Positions 19,821-27,113 of a stretch of DNA of 64,000 nucleotides are shown in pieces. Position 1 is the first letter of the stretch; every line of letters begins with the position of its first letter. Both the position numbers and the translations under genes were made by a program. The notes beneath the pieces are model-generated. The model was given only the letters and a program-made list of their open reading frames with translations, did not search any database and had not been told where the DNA came from. Location of the stretch: NCBI RefSeq assembly GCF_036173125.1, contig NZ_CP108054.1:8089001-8153000 (forward strand), in the 5' to 3' direction. This DNA is from Streptomyces sp. NBC_00286. Its GTDB lineage: Bacteria; Actinomycetota; Actinomycetes; Streptomycetales; Streptomycetaceae.

Positions 19821-21419
19821 GTGATTTCCGCCTCCGGTATCGAGCTGCGCGCCGGTGCCCGCATCCTCATCGAGTCCGCCACCTTCCGCATCGCCAAGGG
19901 CGACCGCATCGGCCTGGTCGGCCGCAACGGCGCGGGCAAGACCACGCTCACCAAGGTCCTCGCAGGTGAGGGCACGCCCGCCGCGGGCACCGTCACCCGC
20001 TCCGGCGAGGTCGGCTACCTCCCGCAGGACCCGCGTACCGGCGACCTCGACATGCTCGCCCGCGACCGCGTCCTGTCCGCGCGCGGGCTGGACACCCTGA
20101 TCCGCAAGATGCGCGACAACGAACAGCGCATCGCGAACGGCCAGGGCGCCACCCGCGAGAAGGCGCTCAAGCAGTACGAGCGCCAGGAGACGGAGTTCCT
20201 CACCAAGGGCGGATACTCCGCCGAGGCCGAGGCCGCCACCATCGCCGCCGCGCTCAACCTGCCCGACCGGGTGCTCGGCCAGCCCCTCCATACGCTCTCC
20301 GGCGGTCAGCGCCGCCGTATCGAGCTGGCCCGCATCCTCTTCTCGGACGCCGACACCCTGCTCCTCGACGAGCCGACGAACCACCTCGACGCCGACTCGA
20401 TCGTCTGGCTGCGCGACTACCTGAAGAACTACCGCGGCGGCTTCATCGTGATCTCCCACGACGTCGATCTCGTCGACACGGTTGTCAACAAGGTGTTCTA
20501 CCTGGACGCCAACCGCTCCCAGATCGACGTCTACAACATGGGCTGGAAGCTCTACCAGCAGCAGCGCGAGGCCGACGAGAAGCGCCGAAAGCGCGAGCGG
20601 CAGAACGCCGAGAAGAAGGCCTCCGCCCTCCACTCGCAGGCCGACAAGATGCGCGCCAAGGCCACCAAGACCGTCGCCGCGCAGAACATGGCCCGCCGCG
20701 CCGACAAGCTGCTGGCCGGCCTGGAGGCCGAGCGCAAGTCCGACAAGGTCGCAAAGCTCCGCTTCCCCGAGCCCGCGCCTTGCGGCAAGACGCCGCTCAC
20801 CGCCGAGGGCCTGTCGAAGTCGTACGGCTCCCTGGAGATCTTCACCGACGTCGACCTCGCCATCGACAAGGGCTCGCGCGTCGTCATCCTCGGCCTCAAC
20901 GGCGCCGGAAAGACAACCCTGTTGAGGCTTCTCGCCGGCGTGGAGAAGCCCGACACGGGCCAGGTCGTCGAGGGCCACGGTCTCAAGCTCGGTTACTACG
21001 CGCAGGAGCACGAGACCCTCGACCCGGACCGCACCGTGCTGGAGAACATGCGCTCCGCGAACCCCGACCTCGACCTCGTCGAGGTACGCAAGACGCTGGG
21101 CTCCTTCCTGTTCTCCGGCGATGACGTCGACAAGCCGGCCCGGGTCCTCTCCGGCGGCGAGAAGACCCGCCTCGCGCTCGCCACCCTCGTGGTGTCGTCC
21201 GCGAACGTGCTTCTCCTCGACGAGCCGACCAACAACCTCGACCCGGCCAGCCGCGAGGAGATCCTCGGCGCCCTGCGCACCTACAAGGGAGCCGTCGTCC
21301 TCGTCACCCACGACGAGGGCGCCGTCGACGCACTCCAGCCGGAGCGGATCATCCTGCTGCCCGACGGCGTCGAGGACCTGTGGGGCGCGGACTACGCGGA
21401 CCTCGTCGCCCTCGCCTGA
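19821..21419 (+). CDS. ABC-F family ATPase (translation-associated)
   Basis: Two ATP-binding domains in one 532-residue chain without membrane spans. Walker A sites are GRNGAGKTTLTK (about residue 33) and GLNGAGKTTLLR (about 360). Signature motifs are LSGGQRRRIELARIL and LSGGEKTRLALATLV, and Walker B motifs are LLLDEPTNHLDADS and LLLDEPTNNLDPAS. A charged coiled linker rich in Lys, Arg and Glu (about 250-310) joins the halves, the P-site tRNA interaction motif of ABC-F proteins. Such proteins act on the ribosome. GTG 19821 has GGAG eight bases upstream. The lack of an antibiotic cluster argues for a housekeeping rather than resistance role. Confidence 0.92.
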   Translation: MISASGIELRAGARILIESATFRIAKGDRIGLVGRNGAGKTTLTKVLAGEGTPAAGTVTRSGEVGYLPQDPRTGDLDMLARDRVLSARGLDTLIRKMRDNEQRIANGQGATREKALKQYERQETEFLTKGGYSAEAEAATIAAALNLPDRVLGQPLHTLSGGQRRRIELARILFSDADTLLLDEPTNHLDADSIVWLRDYLKNYRGGFIVISHDVDLVDTVVNKVFYLDANRSQIDVYNMGWKLYQQQREADEKRRKRERQNAEKKASALHSQADKMRAKATKTVAAQNMARRADKLLAGLEAERKSDKVAKLRFPEPAPCGKTPLTAEGLSKSYGSLEIFTDVDLAIDKGSRVVILGLNGAGKTTLLRLLAGVEKPDTGQVVEGHGLKLGYYAQEHETLDPDRTVLENMRSANPDLDLVEVRKTLGSFLFSGDDVDKPARVLSGGEKTRLALATLVVSSANVLLLDEPTNNLDPASREEILGALRTYKGAVVLVTHDEGAVDALQPERIILLPDGVEDLWGADYADLVALA

Positions 21420-21430
21420 GCTCCGTTCGG

Positions 21431-21464
21431 CCCGGGAGGCCTCCTGCCGGAGGCGGTGCCCGGG
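21431..21464 (+). terminator. Hairpin terminator after the ABC-F gene
   Basis: CCCGGG (21431-21436) pairs with CCCGGG (21459-21464), and GCCTCC (21439-21444) with GGAGGC (21449-21454), forming a GC-rich hairpin 12 bases after the stop codon. Confidence 0.65.
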
Positions 21465-21476
21465 TCAGCGAGGCTT

Positions 21477-21544
21477 GATCGAATGACTGATCAACTGCGT
21501 ATGGATCATTCGGCTCATCCGTGATCCATCATCTGTGTGAGATC
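21477..21544 (+). promoter_or_regulatory. Cluster of five GATC sites upstream of gbn
   Basis: GATC occurs at 21477, 21489, 21504, 21523 and 21541, five sites in 68 bases, with a sixth at 21771 near the gene. Gbn is known (from memory) to bind sequences with a GATC core. The cluster is therefore a candidate autoregulatory binding region. Apart from these sites and a possible promoter, the 394-base gap 21420-21813 shows no gene. Confidence 0.6.
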
Positions 21545-21813
21545 TCCTCGTACCGAGGTGTGTCCTACACGGATTTCGCGACCGGGCCCTCGGCCCGCAA
21601 GGGCCCGGTCGCCCCGCTCCGCTGACCTGGACCTTCGCGTGTGAACCCGTTCGGCCGTACGGACACCGCCGCCCGGAATATCGGATTCCGCTCGTGAGGA
21701 TGAGCTTCCGCGACTCAAAGCTTGTCCTACGGACCTTGCCGAATGGGTGGCCAGGAAGCTCTCGAGGGGTGATCATGAGAAGTCCAGAGCGCACTTCCCA
21801 TGAGGAGGCACGG

Positions 21814-22035
21814 GTGGCCGAGACTCTGAAGAAGGGCAGCCGGGTAACCGGCGCCGCGCGCGACAAGCTCGCGGCAGACCTGAAGAAGAAGTATGACTCC
21901 GGTGCGAGTATCCGGGCACTGGCCGAGGAGACCGGCCGCTCGTATGGCTTCGTCCACCGGATGCTCAGCGAGTCGGGTGTCACGCTCCGAGGGCGTGGCG
22001 GAGCGACCCGCGGTAAGAAGGCCGCCTCGGCCTGA
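21814..22035 (+). CDS. gbn: Small helix-turn-helix nucleoid-associated protein, Gbn-type
   Basis: A 73-residue basic protein starting at GTG 21814, preceded by the strong ribosome site GAGGAGG. The helix-turn-helix covers about residues 25-58: KKKYDSGASIRALAEETG then RSYGFVHRMLSESGV, followed by a basic tail RGRGGATRGKKAASA. Length and sequence fit the S. coelicolor protein Gbn, which as I recall binds GATC-containing sites genome-wide and affects development and antibiotic production. Upstream lies a dense GATC cluster. An ATG 36 bases upstream in frame (21778) is an unlikely start because it lacks a ribosome site. Confidence 0.8.
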   Translation: MAETLKKGSRVTGAARDKLAADLKKKYDSGASIRALAEETGRSYGFVHRMLSESGVTLRGRGGATRGKKAASA

Positions 22036-22167
22036 AGCCGGGCGGCTCCTTGTTCTCCGATGGTGGCCACCCGGTCGGTCGGGTGATCGGCTGGGTGGTT
22101 ACTGTGCAGTCACTTGAGGGTGCGTACGTACGGCACCCGCTCTGACCGCACGCATCGGAGGCGCCCC

Positions 22168-22959
22168 ATGGCTTCGCTCGACCCGGTACTCGACAAGGAC
22201 GGCGTACGGCTCACCGTCGACGAGGCGATCGCCACGGTGACGCTGACCAATCCGGCCAAGCGCAATGCGCAGAGCCCCGCTCTGTGGCGGGCGCTGGCTG
22301 AAGCGGGGCGGCTGCTGCCGGGCACCGTTCGCGTTGTCGTGCTGCGCGCGGAGGGCATGTCCTTCTCCGCTGGGCTCGACCGGCAGGCGTTCACGCCCGA
22401 GGGGTTCGAGGGCGAGCCGTCGTTCATCGATCTCGCGCGTGGTTCCGATGCCGAGCTCGACGCGACGATCGCCGGCTACCAGGAGGGTTTCACCTGGTGG
22501 CGCCGTAGCGACATCGTGTCCATCGCCGCCGTCCAGGGGCATGCCATCGGGGCGGGCTTCCAGCTCGCGCTGGCCTGCGATCTGCGTGTGGTCGCGGACG
22601 ATGTGCAGTTCGCCATGCGCGAGACCAGCCTCGGGCTCGTGCCCGACCTCACGGGGACGCATCCGCTGGTGGGGCTGGTCGGGTACGCCCGTGCGCTGGA
22701 GATCTGCGCGACGGGGCGGTTTGTGACGGCCGAGGAGGCCGTGAGTACCGGGCTGGCGAATCTGGCCGTGCCGGTGGGGCAGTTGGATGAGGCGGTACGG
22801 GACCTGGGGGCGGCGTTGTTGGCTGCGCCGCGCGATGCGCTGGTCGAGACGAAGGCGTTGCTTCAGGGTGCCGTTGACCGCACGTACGAGGACCAGCGGG
22901 TCGCGGAGCGGGCGGCGCAGGGGCGGCGGTTGCGGGACCTTGCCGGGGTTGGCGACTAG
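22168..22959 (+). CDS. Enoyl-CoA hydratase/isomerase family protein
   Basis: The 263-residue crotonase-fold protein has LTNPAKRNAQS near residue 30, the first oxyanion-hole segment VVVLRAEGMSFSAGLDRQAF (about 58-77), and the second AAVQGHAIGAGFQLALACDLR (about 125-145). The second catalytic Glu position is in FAMRETSLGLVPDLTGTHPL, where the usual hydratase Glu appears to be replaced near LVPD, so hydratase versus isomerase or hydrolase activity is open. ATG with GGAGG eight bases upstream. Convergent with the gene at 23084, the two separated by a dispersed repeat. Confidence 0.85.
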   Translation: MASLDPVLDKDGVRLTVDEAIATVTLTNPAKRNAQSPALWRALAEAGRLLPGTVRVVVLRAEGMSFSAGLDRQAFTPEGFEGEPSFIDLARGSDAELDATIAGYQEGFTWWRRSDIVSIAAVQGHAIGAGFQLALACDLRVVADDVQFAMRETSLGLVPDLTGTHPLVGLVGYARALEICATGRFVTAEEAVSTGLANLAVPVGQLDEAVRDLGAALLAAPRDALVETKALLQGAVDRTYEDQRVAERAAQGRRLRDLAGVGD

Positions 22960-22985
22960 GCGCTCCGCTGGAGGGCCGGTTCTGA

Positions 22986-23065
22986 GCTGCGGGTGCGTTG
23001 TGGTTGATCGCGTCCGCGCGGCGGAGCCGCAAATCGATACAGCCCCGCGCCCCTGATGGGGCGCG
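22986..23065. repeat. Dispersed intergenic repeat with terminal hairpin, copy 1
   Basis: Between the convergent genes ending at 22959 and 23084. It contains GCTGCGGGTGCGTTGTGG, GCGGCGGAGCCGCAAATCGA and ACAGCCCCGCGCCCCT, and ends in a perfect hairpin CGCGCCCC-TGAT-GGGGCGCG (23046-23065). The same blocks recur in reverse orientation at 54577-54690. From memory this unit is frequent at gene ends in Streptomyces. The hairpin probably terminates both convergent transcripts. Confidence 0.8.
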
Positions 23066-23083
23066 TCTGACTGGGCCCAGCGC

Positions 23084-23827
23084 TCAGTCCGTCACCCCTG
23101 TGATCAGCACTGCCACCGACGCGTGGTCCGGCAGGGCTGCACTTGCCGCCTCTCGGACCTCACGGGCTACGTCCAGTGTGCGGTGGCTGGCGTGGGCCTC
23201 GAGCTCGATGCGGACGTGACGGCGGGGAAGCGTCGTCTCACCTGGCCGCTCCTCGATGTGCACAGCCCGGCCCAAGCCGGCGAGCGCGCCCGTCAGGCGG
23301 GCTACCCCCGGCACAGCCAGCGCTGCCGAAGCCACTCGGGACTCGTCGTCCGCCTCCGGCTCCGTGGGACGTTGGGGCTCATCAGGGCGTACATCCGACT
23401 CGTCGTCCTCCGTAGCGCCCGCCTCCCCCTCCTCCAGCAACCCCGTCACCCGTAGATCCACTTCCGTGACCGTCAGGCCGAGCCGCTCCGTCGCTGCCTC
23501 GGCGAGGGTCGCCCGGAGGCGGGACGCGACGGCGGGGAGGGGTTCGCCGGTCGCGAGGGTGGCTGTGAAGTCGGCGCTGATGCGCAGTGGACCCGGCGGC
23601 AGGGCGCTCGGCGGAGGCGGTACCGCCGGTTCGTGCGTTTCGTTCGGGTCGGCGAGTGCGAGCCGTAGTGTGCCGAGGTGTGCGCCTGGCACGCGGCGTG
23701 CGGCGTGGCGCAGTACGGACTCGGCTGCCCGCTCCGTGATCCAGGCGCCGTCGCGCGGGCCGCCCAGCGGGAGGAGTCTGCCGAAGCCGAGCTGACGTCG
23801 TACTGCCCGGGTCCACTGGTCCACCAT
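23084..23827 (-). CDS. Asp23-related conserved protein next to the Asp23/AmaP cluster
   Basis: About 247 residues, soluble, with an N-terminal region GAWITERAAESVLRHAARRVPG resembling the Asp23 start (activation of a conserved site, then repeated VxGA), an acidic linker (about 135-165) and a C-terminal half with RRHVRIELEAHASHRTLDVA and VAVLITGVTD, a beta-alpha pattern like Asp23. It may therefore hold two degenerate Asp23-like modules. I recall such Streptomyces proteins being labelled nucleopolyhedrovirus P10 family, a name without functional meaning. ATG 23827 is five bases from GGAG; ATG 23830 and GTG 23824 are alternatives. Divergent from the Asp23 operon. Confidence 0.65.
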   Translation of the reverse strand: MVDQWTRAVRRQLGFGRLLPLGGPRDGAWITERAAESVLRHAARRVPGAHLGTLRLALADPNETHEPAVPPPPSALPPGPLRISADFTATLATGEPLPAVASRLRATLAEAATERLGLTVTEVDLRVTGLLEEGEAGATEDDESDVRPDEPQRPTEPEADDESRVASAALAVPGVARLTGALAGLGRAVHIEERPGETTLPRRHVRIELEAHASHRTLDVAREVREAASAALPDHASVAVLITGVTD

Positions 23828-23919
23828 CATTGCTCCAGCCTGCCGCAGCGACTGGTGCGCTGCCGTGCAACCACACTTAGTGTGAAGGAAGGAGTACCAG
23901 CCGGAAGGGACGCAGGGCG

Positions 23920-24420
23920 ATGACGGATGTGACGCAGCGGAACCGGACGGAGAACCCCGAGGCCGAGAAAGGGGCGCCGGATGTACAGCCCCGCAGCAGG
24001 CCCAGTGTGACCAAGCGCGGTGGAGGCGACCCGGCTTCCCGGGGACGTACGACCATCGCGGATGGTGTGGTGGAGAAGATCGCCGGGCTCGCGGCCCGCG
24101 ATGTGCTCGGAGTGCATGCGATGGGCAGCGGGCTCTCGCGCACCTTCGGAGCGGTGCGGGACCGGGTCCCGGGCGGTGCGAAGTCCGTGACCCGGGGTGT
24201 GAAGGCCGAGGTCGGAGAGGTGCAGACGGCGCTCGACCTGGAGATCGTCGTCGACTACGGCGTTTCGATCACCGAGGTCGCCGGCGCCGTGCGCGAGAAC
24301 GTCATCTCGGCCGTCGAGCGGATGACGGGCCTTGAAGTCGTCGAGGTCAATATCGCGGTCAGCGATGTCAAACTGCCGGAAGAGGAAGAAGAAGGAGAAA
24401 CGGAGACCCGGCTTCAGTAG
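23920..24420 (+). CDS. Asp23/Gls24 family envelope stress protein
   Basis: The 166-residue protein has a disordered charged N-terminus (about 1-40), then the Asp23/Gls24 domain: GRTTIADGVVEKIAGLAARDVLGV (about 42-65), AEVGEVQTALDLEIVVDYGVS, and VISAVERMTGLEVVEVNIAVSDV (about 125-147). The C-terminus is a run of glutamates. In Firmicutes, Asp23 coats the membrane through AmaP. Here it heads a five-gene plus-strand cluster (23920-26326) that ends with an AmaP-like protein, the same logic. The divergent promoter region 23828-23919 is shared with the gene at 23084. Confidence 0.88.
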   Translation: MTDVTQRNRTENPEAEKGAPDVQPRSRPSVTKRGGGDPASRGRTTIADGVVEKIAGLAARDVLGVHAMGSGLSRTFGAVRDRVPGGAKSVTRGVKAEVGEVQTALDLEIVVDYGVSITEVAGAVRENVISAVERMTGLEVVEVNIAVSDVKLPEEEEEGETETRLQ

Positions 24421-24480
24421 CACTCGCCAGTAGTACCCGTTAGCAGTACCCGCCCCCCTTGATGCGCAGAGGAGCGCAGC

Positions 24481-24666
24481 ATGAGTATGGCCGCGATCGG
24501 CATGATCGCCGGAATGGCGCTGGGCTTCGCCGGATACTTCGGCGGGTTCGGTGCCTTCCTCCTCGTGGCGGCCCTCGGCGCCGTCGGCTTCGTAGTCGGC
24601 CGCTTCCTTGAGGGCGACTGGGAAGTCGGTGACTTCTTCCGTACCCGCGGCGACCGGCGGCGGTGA
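24481..24666 (+). CDS. Small membrane protein of the Asp23 cluster (DUF2273-like)
   Basis: A 61-residue protein of two hydrophobic spans (residues 4-22 and 25-43) rich in Gly and Ala, with a charged tail GDWEVGDFFRTRGDRRR. Size and place match the DUF2273-like small membrane proteins found beside Asp23 and AmaP in Gram-positive bacteria. It starts 60 bases after the Asp23 gene. Its stop overlaps the next GTG start as GTGA. Probably part of the membrane anchor complex; this is inferred from context. Confidence 0.75.
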   Translation: MSMAAIGMIAGMALGFAGYFGGFGAFLLVAALGAVGFVVGRFLEGDWEVGDFFRTRGDRRR

Positions 24667-25064
24667 CGCACGTGAGCGGTGAGCTCGCCGCGGCGGGGGC
24701 ACCCCTCCGGCCGGGCAGCCCCGGCGGGACCGTCGCACCCGCCGCGCGCGGTGCGCTCCGTATCGCCGACCGGGTCGTCGCGAAGATCGCCGCGCAGGCG
24801 GCCCGCGAGGCCCTGGACGTGCTGCCCCCGGAGGCCGGACCGCCGCACGCCACGGTCGTCGTGCACCACGACACCGCACGCGTCCGAGTCGGCCTCGAAC
24901 TCGACTACCCCTCCGACATCGGCGCCCAGTGCGCCGCCGTGCGTCGTCAAGTCACCCAGCGGGTAAGGATGCTGGCGGGTATGGAGGTGCCCGAGGTCGC
25001 CGTCCAGGTGGAGCGCCTGCACTCGGCGCAGGCACGCGGCGCGGCACAGGGGAGGACCCAATGA
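24663..25064 (+). CDS. Second Asp23-like protein
   Basis: A 133-residue soluble protein with RGALRIADRVVAKIAAQAAREALDV (about 29-53), the Asp23 opening pattern, and VRVGLELDYPSDIGAQCAAVRRQVTQRV followed by MEVPEVAVQVERL, the Asp23 ending. It is thus a shorter paralogue of the protein at 23920. GTG start in a four-base overlap with the small membrane gene; its stop overlaps the next gene as ATGA. Tight coupling suggests a fixed stoichiometry in one envelope complex. Confidence 0.8.
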   Translation: MTHVSGELAAAGAPLRPGSPGGTVAPAARGALRIADRVVAKIAAQAAREALDVLPPEAGPPHATVVVHHDTARVRVGLELDYPSDIGAQCAAVRRQVTQRVRMLAGMEVPEVAVQVERLHSAQARGAAQGRTQ

Positions 25065-25741
25065 GCGAGTCCCAGGGCTCCGAGCGCACCCGTCAGCTGC
25101 CCGTCATCGAGAAGGCCGCCGAGAGCGAACTCGGCCAGTCCGCGTCCGCGGCGGACTACGACCCGCTGCCCACCGCCGACGACACGGACGACGGCAACGG
25201 CCGCTTCTGGTCCCTACGCCGTGTCCCCGCGGGCATCATCGCGCTGCTGGTCCTGGCCGGCGCGGGCCTTCTGCTGTACGACATCGTCTCCGTGCGCTTC
25301 GACCGGCCCGCCATGGCCTGGCGCAGAAACCTAGCCCGGGAGCTCGCCGAGCGGCCTCTCGACGACATCTGGGTGCTCGTCGGCGCCGGGGTCGCGGCCG
25401 CTCTCGGCGTCTGGCTGCTGGTTCTCGCCGTGACGCCCGGCATGCGGGACGTACTGACGATGCGCCGCCCCCACACCGACGTACGGGCCGGTCTGCACCG
25501 GGGCGCGGCCGCCATGGTGCTGCGTGACCGGGCCATGGAGGTCTCCGGGGTGCGCTCGGTACGGGTCCGGGTGAGGCGGAGGAAGGTCACTGCGCGGGCG
25601 GTGTCGCACTTCCGTGAACTGGACGATGTACGGGCTGACTTGGATGCCGTGCTCGCCGAGGGCATCAAAGGGCTCGGGCTGGCCCGGCGGCCCGCCCTTT
25701 CGGTGCATGTCGCGCGGGCGAACAAGAACCGGAAGGGGTGA
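25061..25741 (+). CDS. Membrane protein of the Asp23/AmaP cluster (DUF6286-like)
   Basis: 226 residues. An acidic cytoplasmic N-terminus (about 1-50) precedes two membrane spans (VPAGIIALLVLAGAGLLLYD, about 55-74, and IWVLVGAGVAAALGVWLLVL, about 103-122). The C-terminal domain (about 140-226) has VSGVRSVRVRVRRRKVTARAV, similar to the cytoplasmic part of AmaP-like proteins. It probably anchors or contacts the Asp23 proteins. The ATG lies in an ATGA overlap. I place it in DUF6286 from memory of the gene order. Confidence 0.75.
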   Translation: MSESQGSERTRQLPVIEKAAESELGQSASAADYDPLPTADDTDDGNGRFWSLRRVPAGIIALLVLAGAGLLLYDIVSVRFDRPAMAWRRNLARELAERPLDDIWVLVGAGVAAALGVWLLVLAVTPGMRDVLTMRRPHTDVRAGLHRGAAAMVLRDRAMEVSGVRSVRVRVRRRKVTARAVSHFRELDDVRADLDAVLAEGIKGLGLARRPALSVHVARANKNRKG

Positions 25742-25747
25742 CGTCCG

Positions 25748-26326
25748 GTGCTGAGGATCGTGAACCGTGTTCTCGTCGGGCTCGCAGGTCTGCTCCTGAT
25801 CGTGGGCGGCGGCTCCGTGCTCGCCGTCGGTCTCGGCCTCGAACCGCCCTCGTGGTGGGTCCATGACGGGCAGCGGGACGTGCTGCTGAGCGACACGGGC
25901 CGGACCCGCTGGCGGGACGAGGGCTGGTGGTGGCCCACCGTCATCGCCGTACTCGCCGTCGCCCTGCTGCTCGCCCTGTGGTGGCTGACAGCGGTACTAC
26001 GACGGCGTCGGCTGGCCGAGGTGCTCGTCGACACCGGCGACGGCGAGGGGGCACTGCTGCGCGGGCGCGCCCTGGAGGGCGTACTGACCGGCGAGGCGGG
26101 CGCACTCGACGGCGTGCAGCGTGCACACACGGCGCTGACCGGCAAGCGGACCACCCCTCAAGCACGGGTCCACCTGCTCGTCGAACCACATGTCGACCCC
26201 GGCGACGCGCTGCACGGCCTGACGACCCAGGCCCTCGCCCACGCCAGGGACTCCGCCGGCCTGGCCGCGCTGCCCGCCGAGGTGCGCCTCCGCGGGGTCA
26301 AACACCGGGCGGAACGGGTGAGTTAG
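25748..26326 (+). CDS. amaP: AmaP-like membrane anchor of Asp23 proteins
   Basis: 192 residues, starting at GTG six bases after the previous stop. Two spans (about residues 5-30 and 60-84) flank a loop with tryptophans, as in AmaP. The cytoplasmic tail has LAEVLVDTGDGEGALLRGRAL and TPQARVHLLVEPHVDPGDAL, the Asp23-like C-terminal module of alkaline shock membrane anchors. It ends the operon 27 bases before the convergent SDR stop. The whole set (two Asp23 proteins, three membrane proteins) looks like a complete envelope-stress scaffold. Confidence 0.8.
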   Translation: MLRIVNRVLVGLAGLLLIVGGGSVLAVGLGLEPPSWWVHDGQRDVLLSDTGRTRWRDEGWWWPTVIAVLAVALLLALWWLTAVLRRRRLAEVLVDTGDGEGALLRGRALEGVLTGEAGALDGVQRAHTALTGKRTTPQARVHLLVEPHVDPGDALHGLTTQALAHARDSAGLAALPAEVRLRGVKHRAERVS

Positions 26327-26353
26327 GGAGCCAAAGGGGCGCGCCCTCCGCTG

Positions 26354-27109
26354 CTAGAACCCGCGCCGAGCGCCGCCGTCGACAGGAACCATGACCCCCG
26401 TCAGATACGACGCGGCCGGTGACAGCAGGAACGCGGCCGTCCGCCCGAACTCCTCCGGGGTGCCGTAGCGGCGCAGCGGGATGCGGGACTCGTTGGCCGC
26501 GCGGGTGGCCTCCGGGTCGGGGGACAGGCCGTCGAGCTGGCGCAAGCGGTCCGTGGCGATGCGGCCCGGAAGCACGCCAACGACGCGGATGCCGCGCGGG
26601 CCGAGCTCGTCCGAGAGCGACTTGGCGAAGCCCGCGAGACCGGGACGCAGGCCGTTGGAGATGGTCAGGCCCGCGATCGGCTCGTACACCGAAGTGGAGA
26701 GCACGAAGCCGATGACCCCGCCCTCGGCCAGCTCCGCGGCGGCCGCGCGGGCCAGCCGGACCGCGCCCAGGAAGACCGACTCGAACGCCGACTGCCACTG
26801 CTCGTCCGTGTTGTCGGCGGCGAAGCCGGGCGCCGGGCCGCCGACGCTGATCAGGATGCCGTCGAAGCCGCCGAAACGCTCCCGTGCGGCCGCTATCAGG
26901 CTCGTCGCGGCCGCAGGGTCGGCGTTGTCGACGGCGACTCCATGGGCGTTCGGGCCGAGAGCCGCGGCGACCTCGGCCACCGTCTTCTCGTCCCGGCCCG
27001 TGATGATCACTTTCGCGCCTTCCGCGAGGAGTTCCCGCGCGGAGGCATTGCCCAGGCCGCGAGTGGCCCCGGTGACGACGTAGACACGGTCCTTCAGTCC
27101 AAGATCCAT
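26354..27109 (-). CDS. SDR-fold protein with an unusual active site
   Basis: The 251-residue Rossmann protein has the cofactor loop VVTGATRGLGNASARELL (residues 10-27), VAVDNADPAA, and ISVGGPAPGF. In the place of the usual YxxxK catalytic pair it reads TISNGLRPGLAGFAKSL, so the Tyr is Asn or Ser and the Lys is Arg. The upstream catalytic Ser appears present (LSTSVYEPI). The C-terminus GVMVPVDGGARRGF is normal. It may be a reductase of the small SDR subgroup with SNxxR in this position, or a non-catalytic binder. Stop is close to the AmaP stop (convergent); start is near the GH15 stop. Confidence 0.85.
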   Translation of the reverse strand: MDLGLKDRVYVVTGATRGLGNASARELLAEGAKVIITGRDEKTVAEVAAALGPNAHGVAVDNADPAAATSLIAAARERFGGFDGILISVGGPAPGFAADNTDEQWQSAFESVFLGAVRLARAAAAELAEGGVIGFVLSTSVYEPIAGLTISNGLRPGLAGFAKSLSDELGPRGIRVVGVLPGRIATDRLRQLDGLSPDPEATRAANESRIPLRRYGTPEEFGRTAAFLLSPAASYLTGVMVPVDGGARRGF

Positions 27110-27113
27110 GCCC

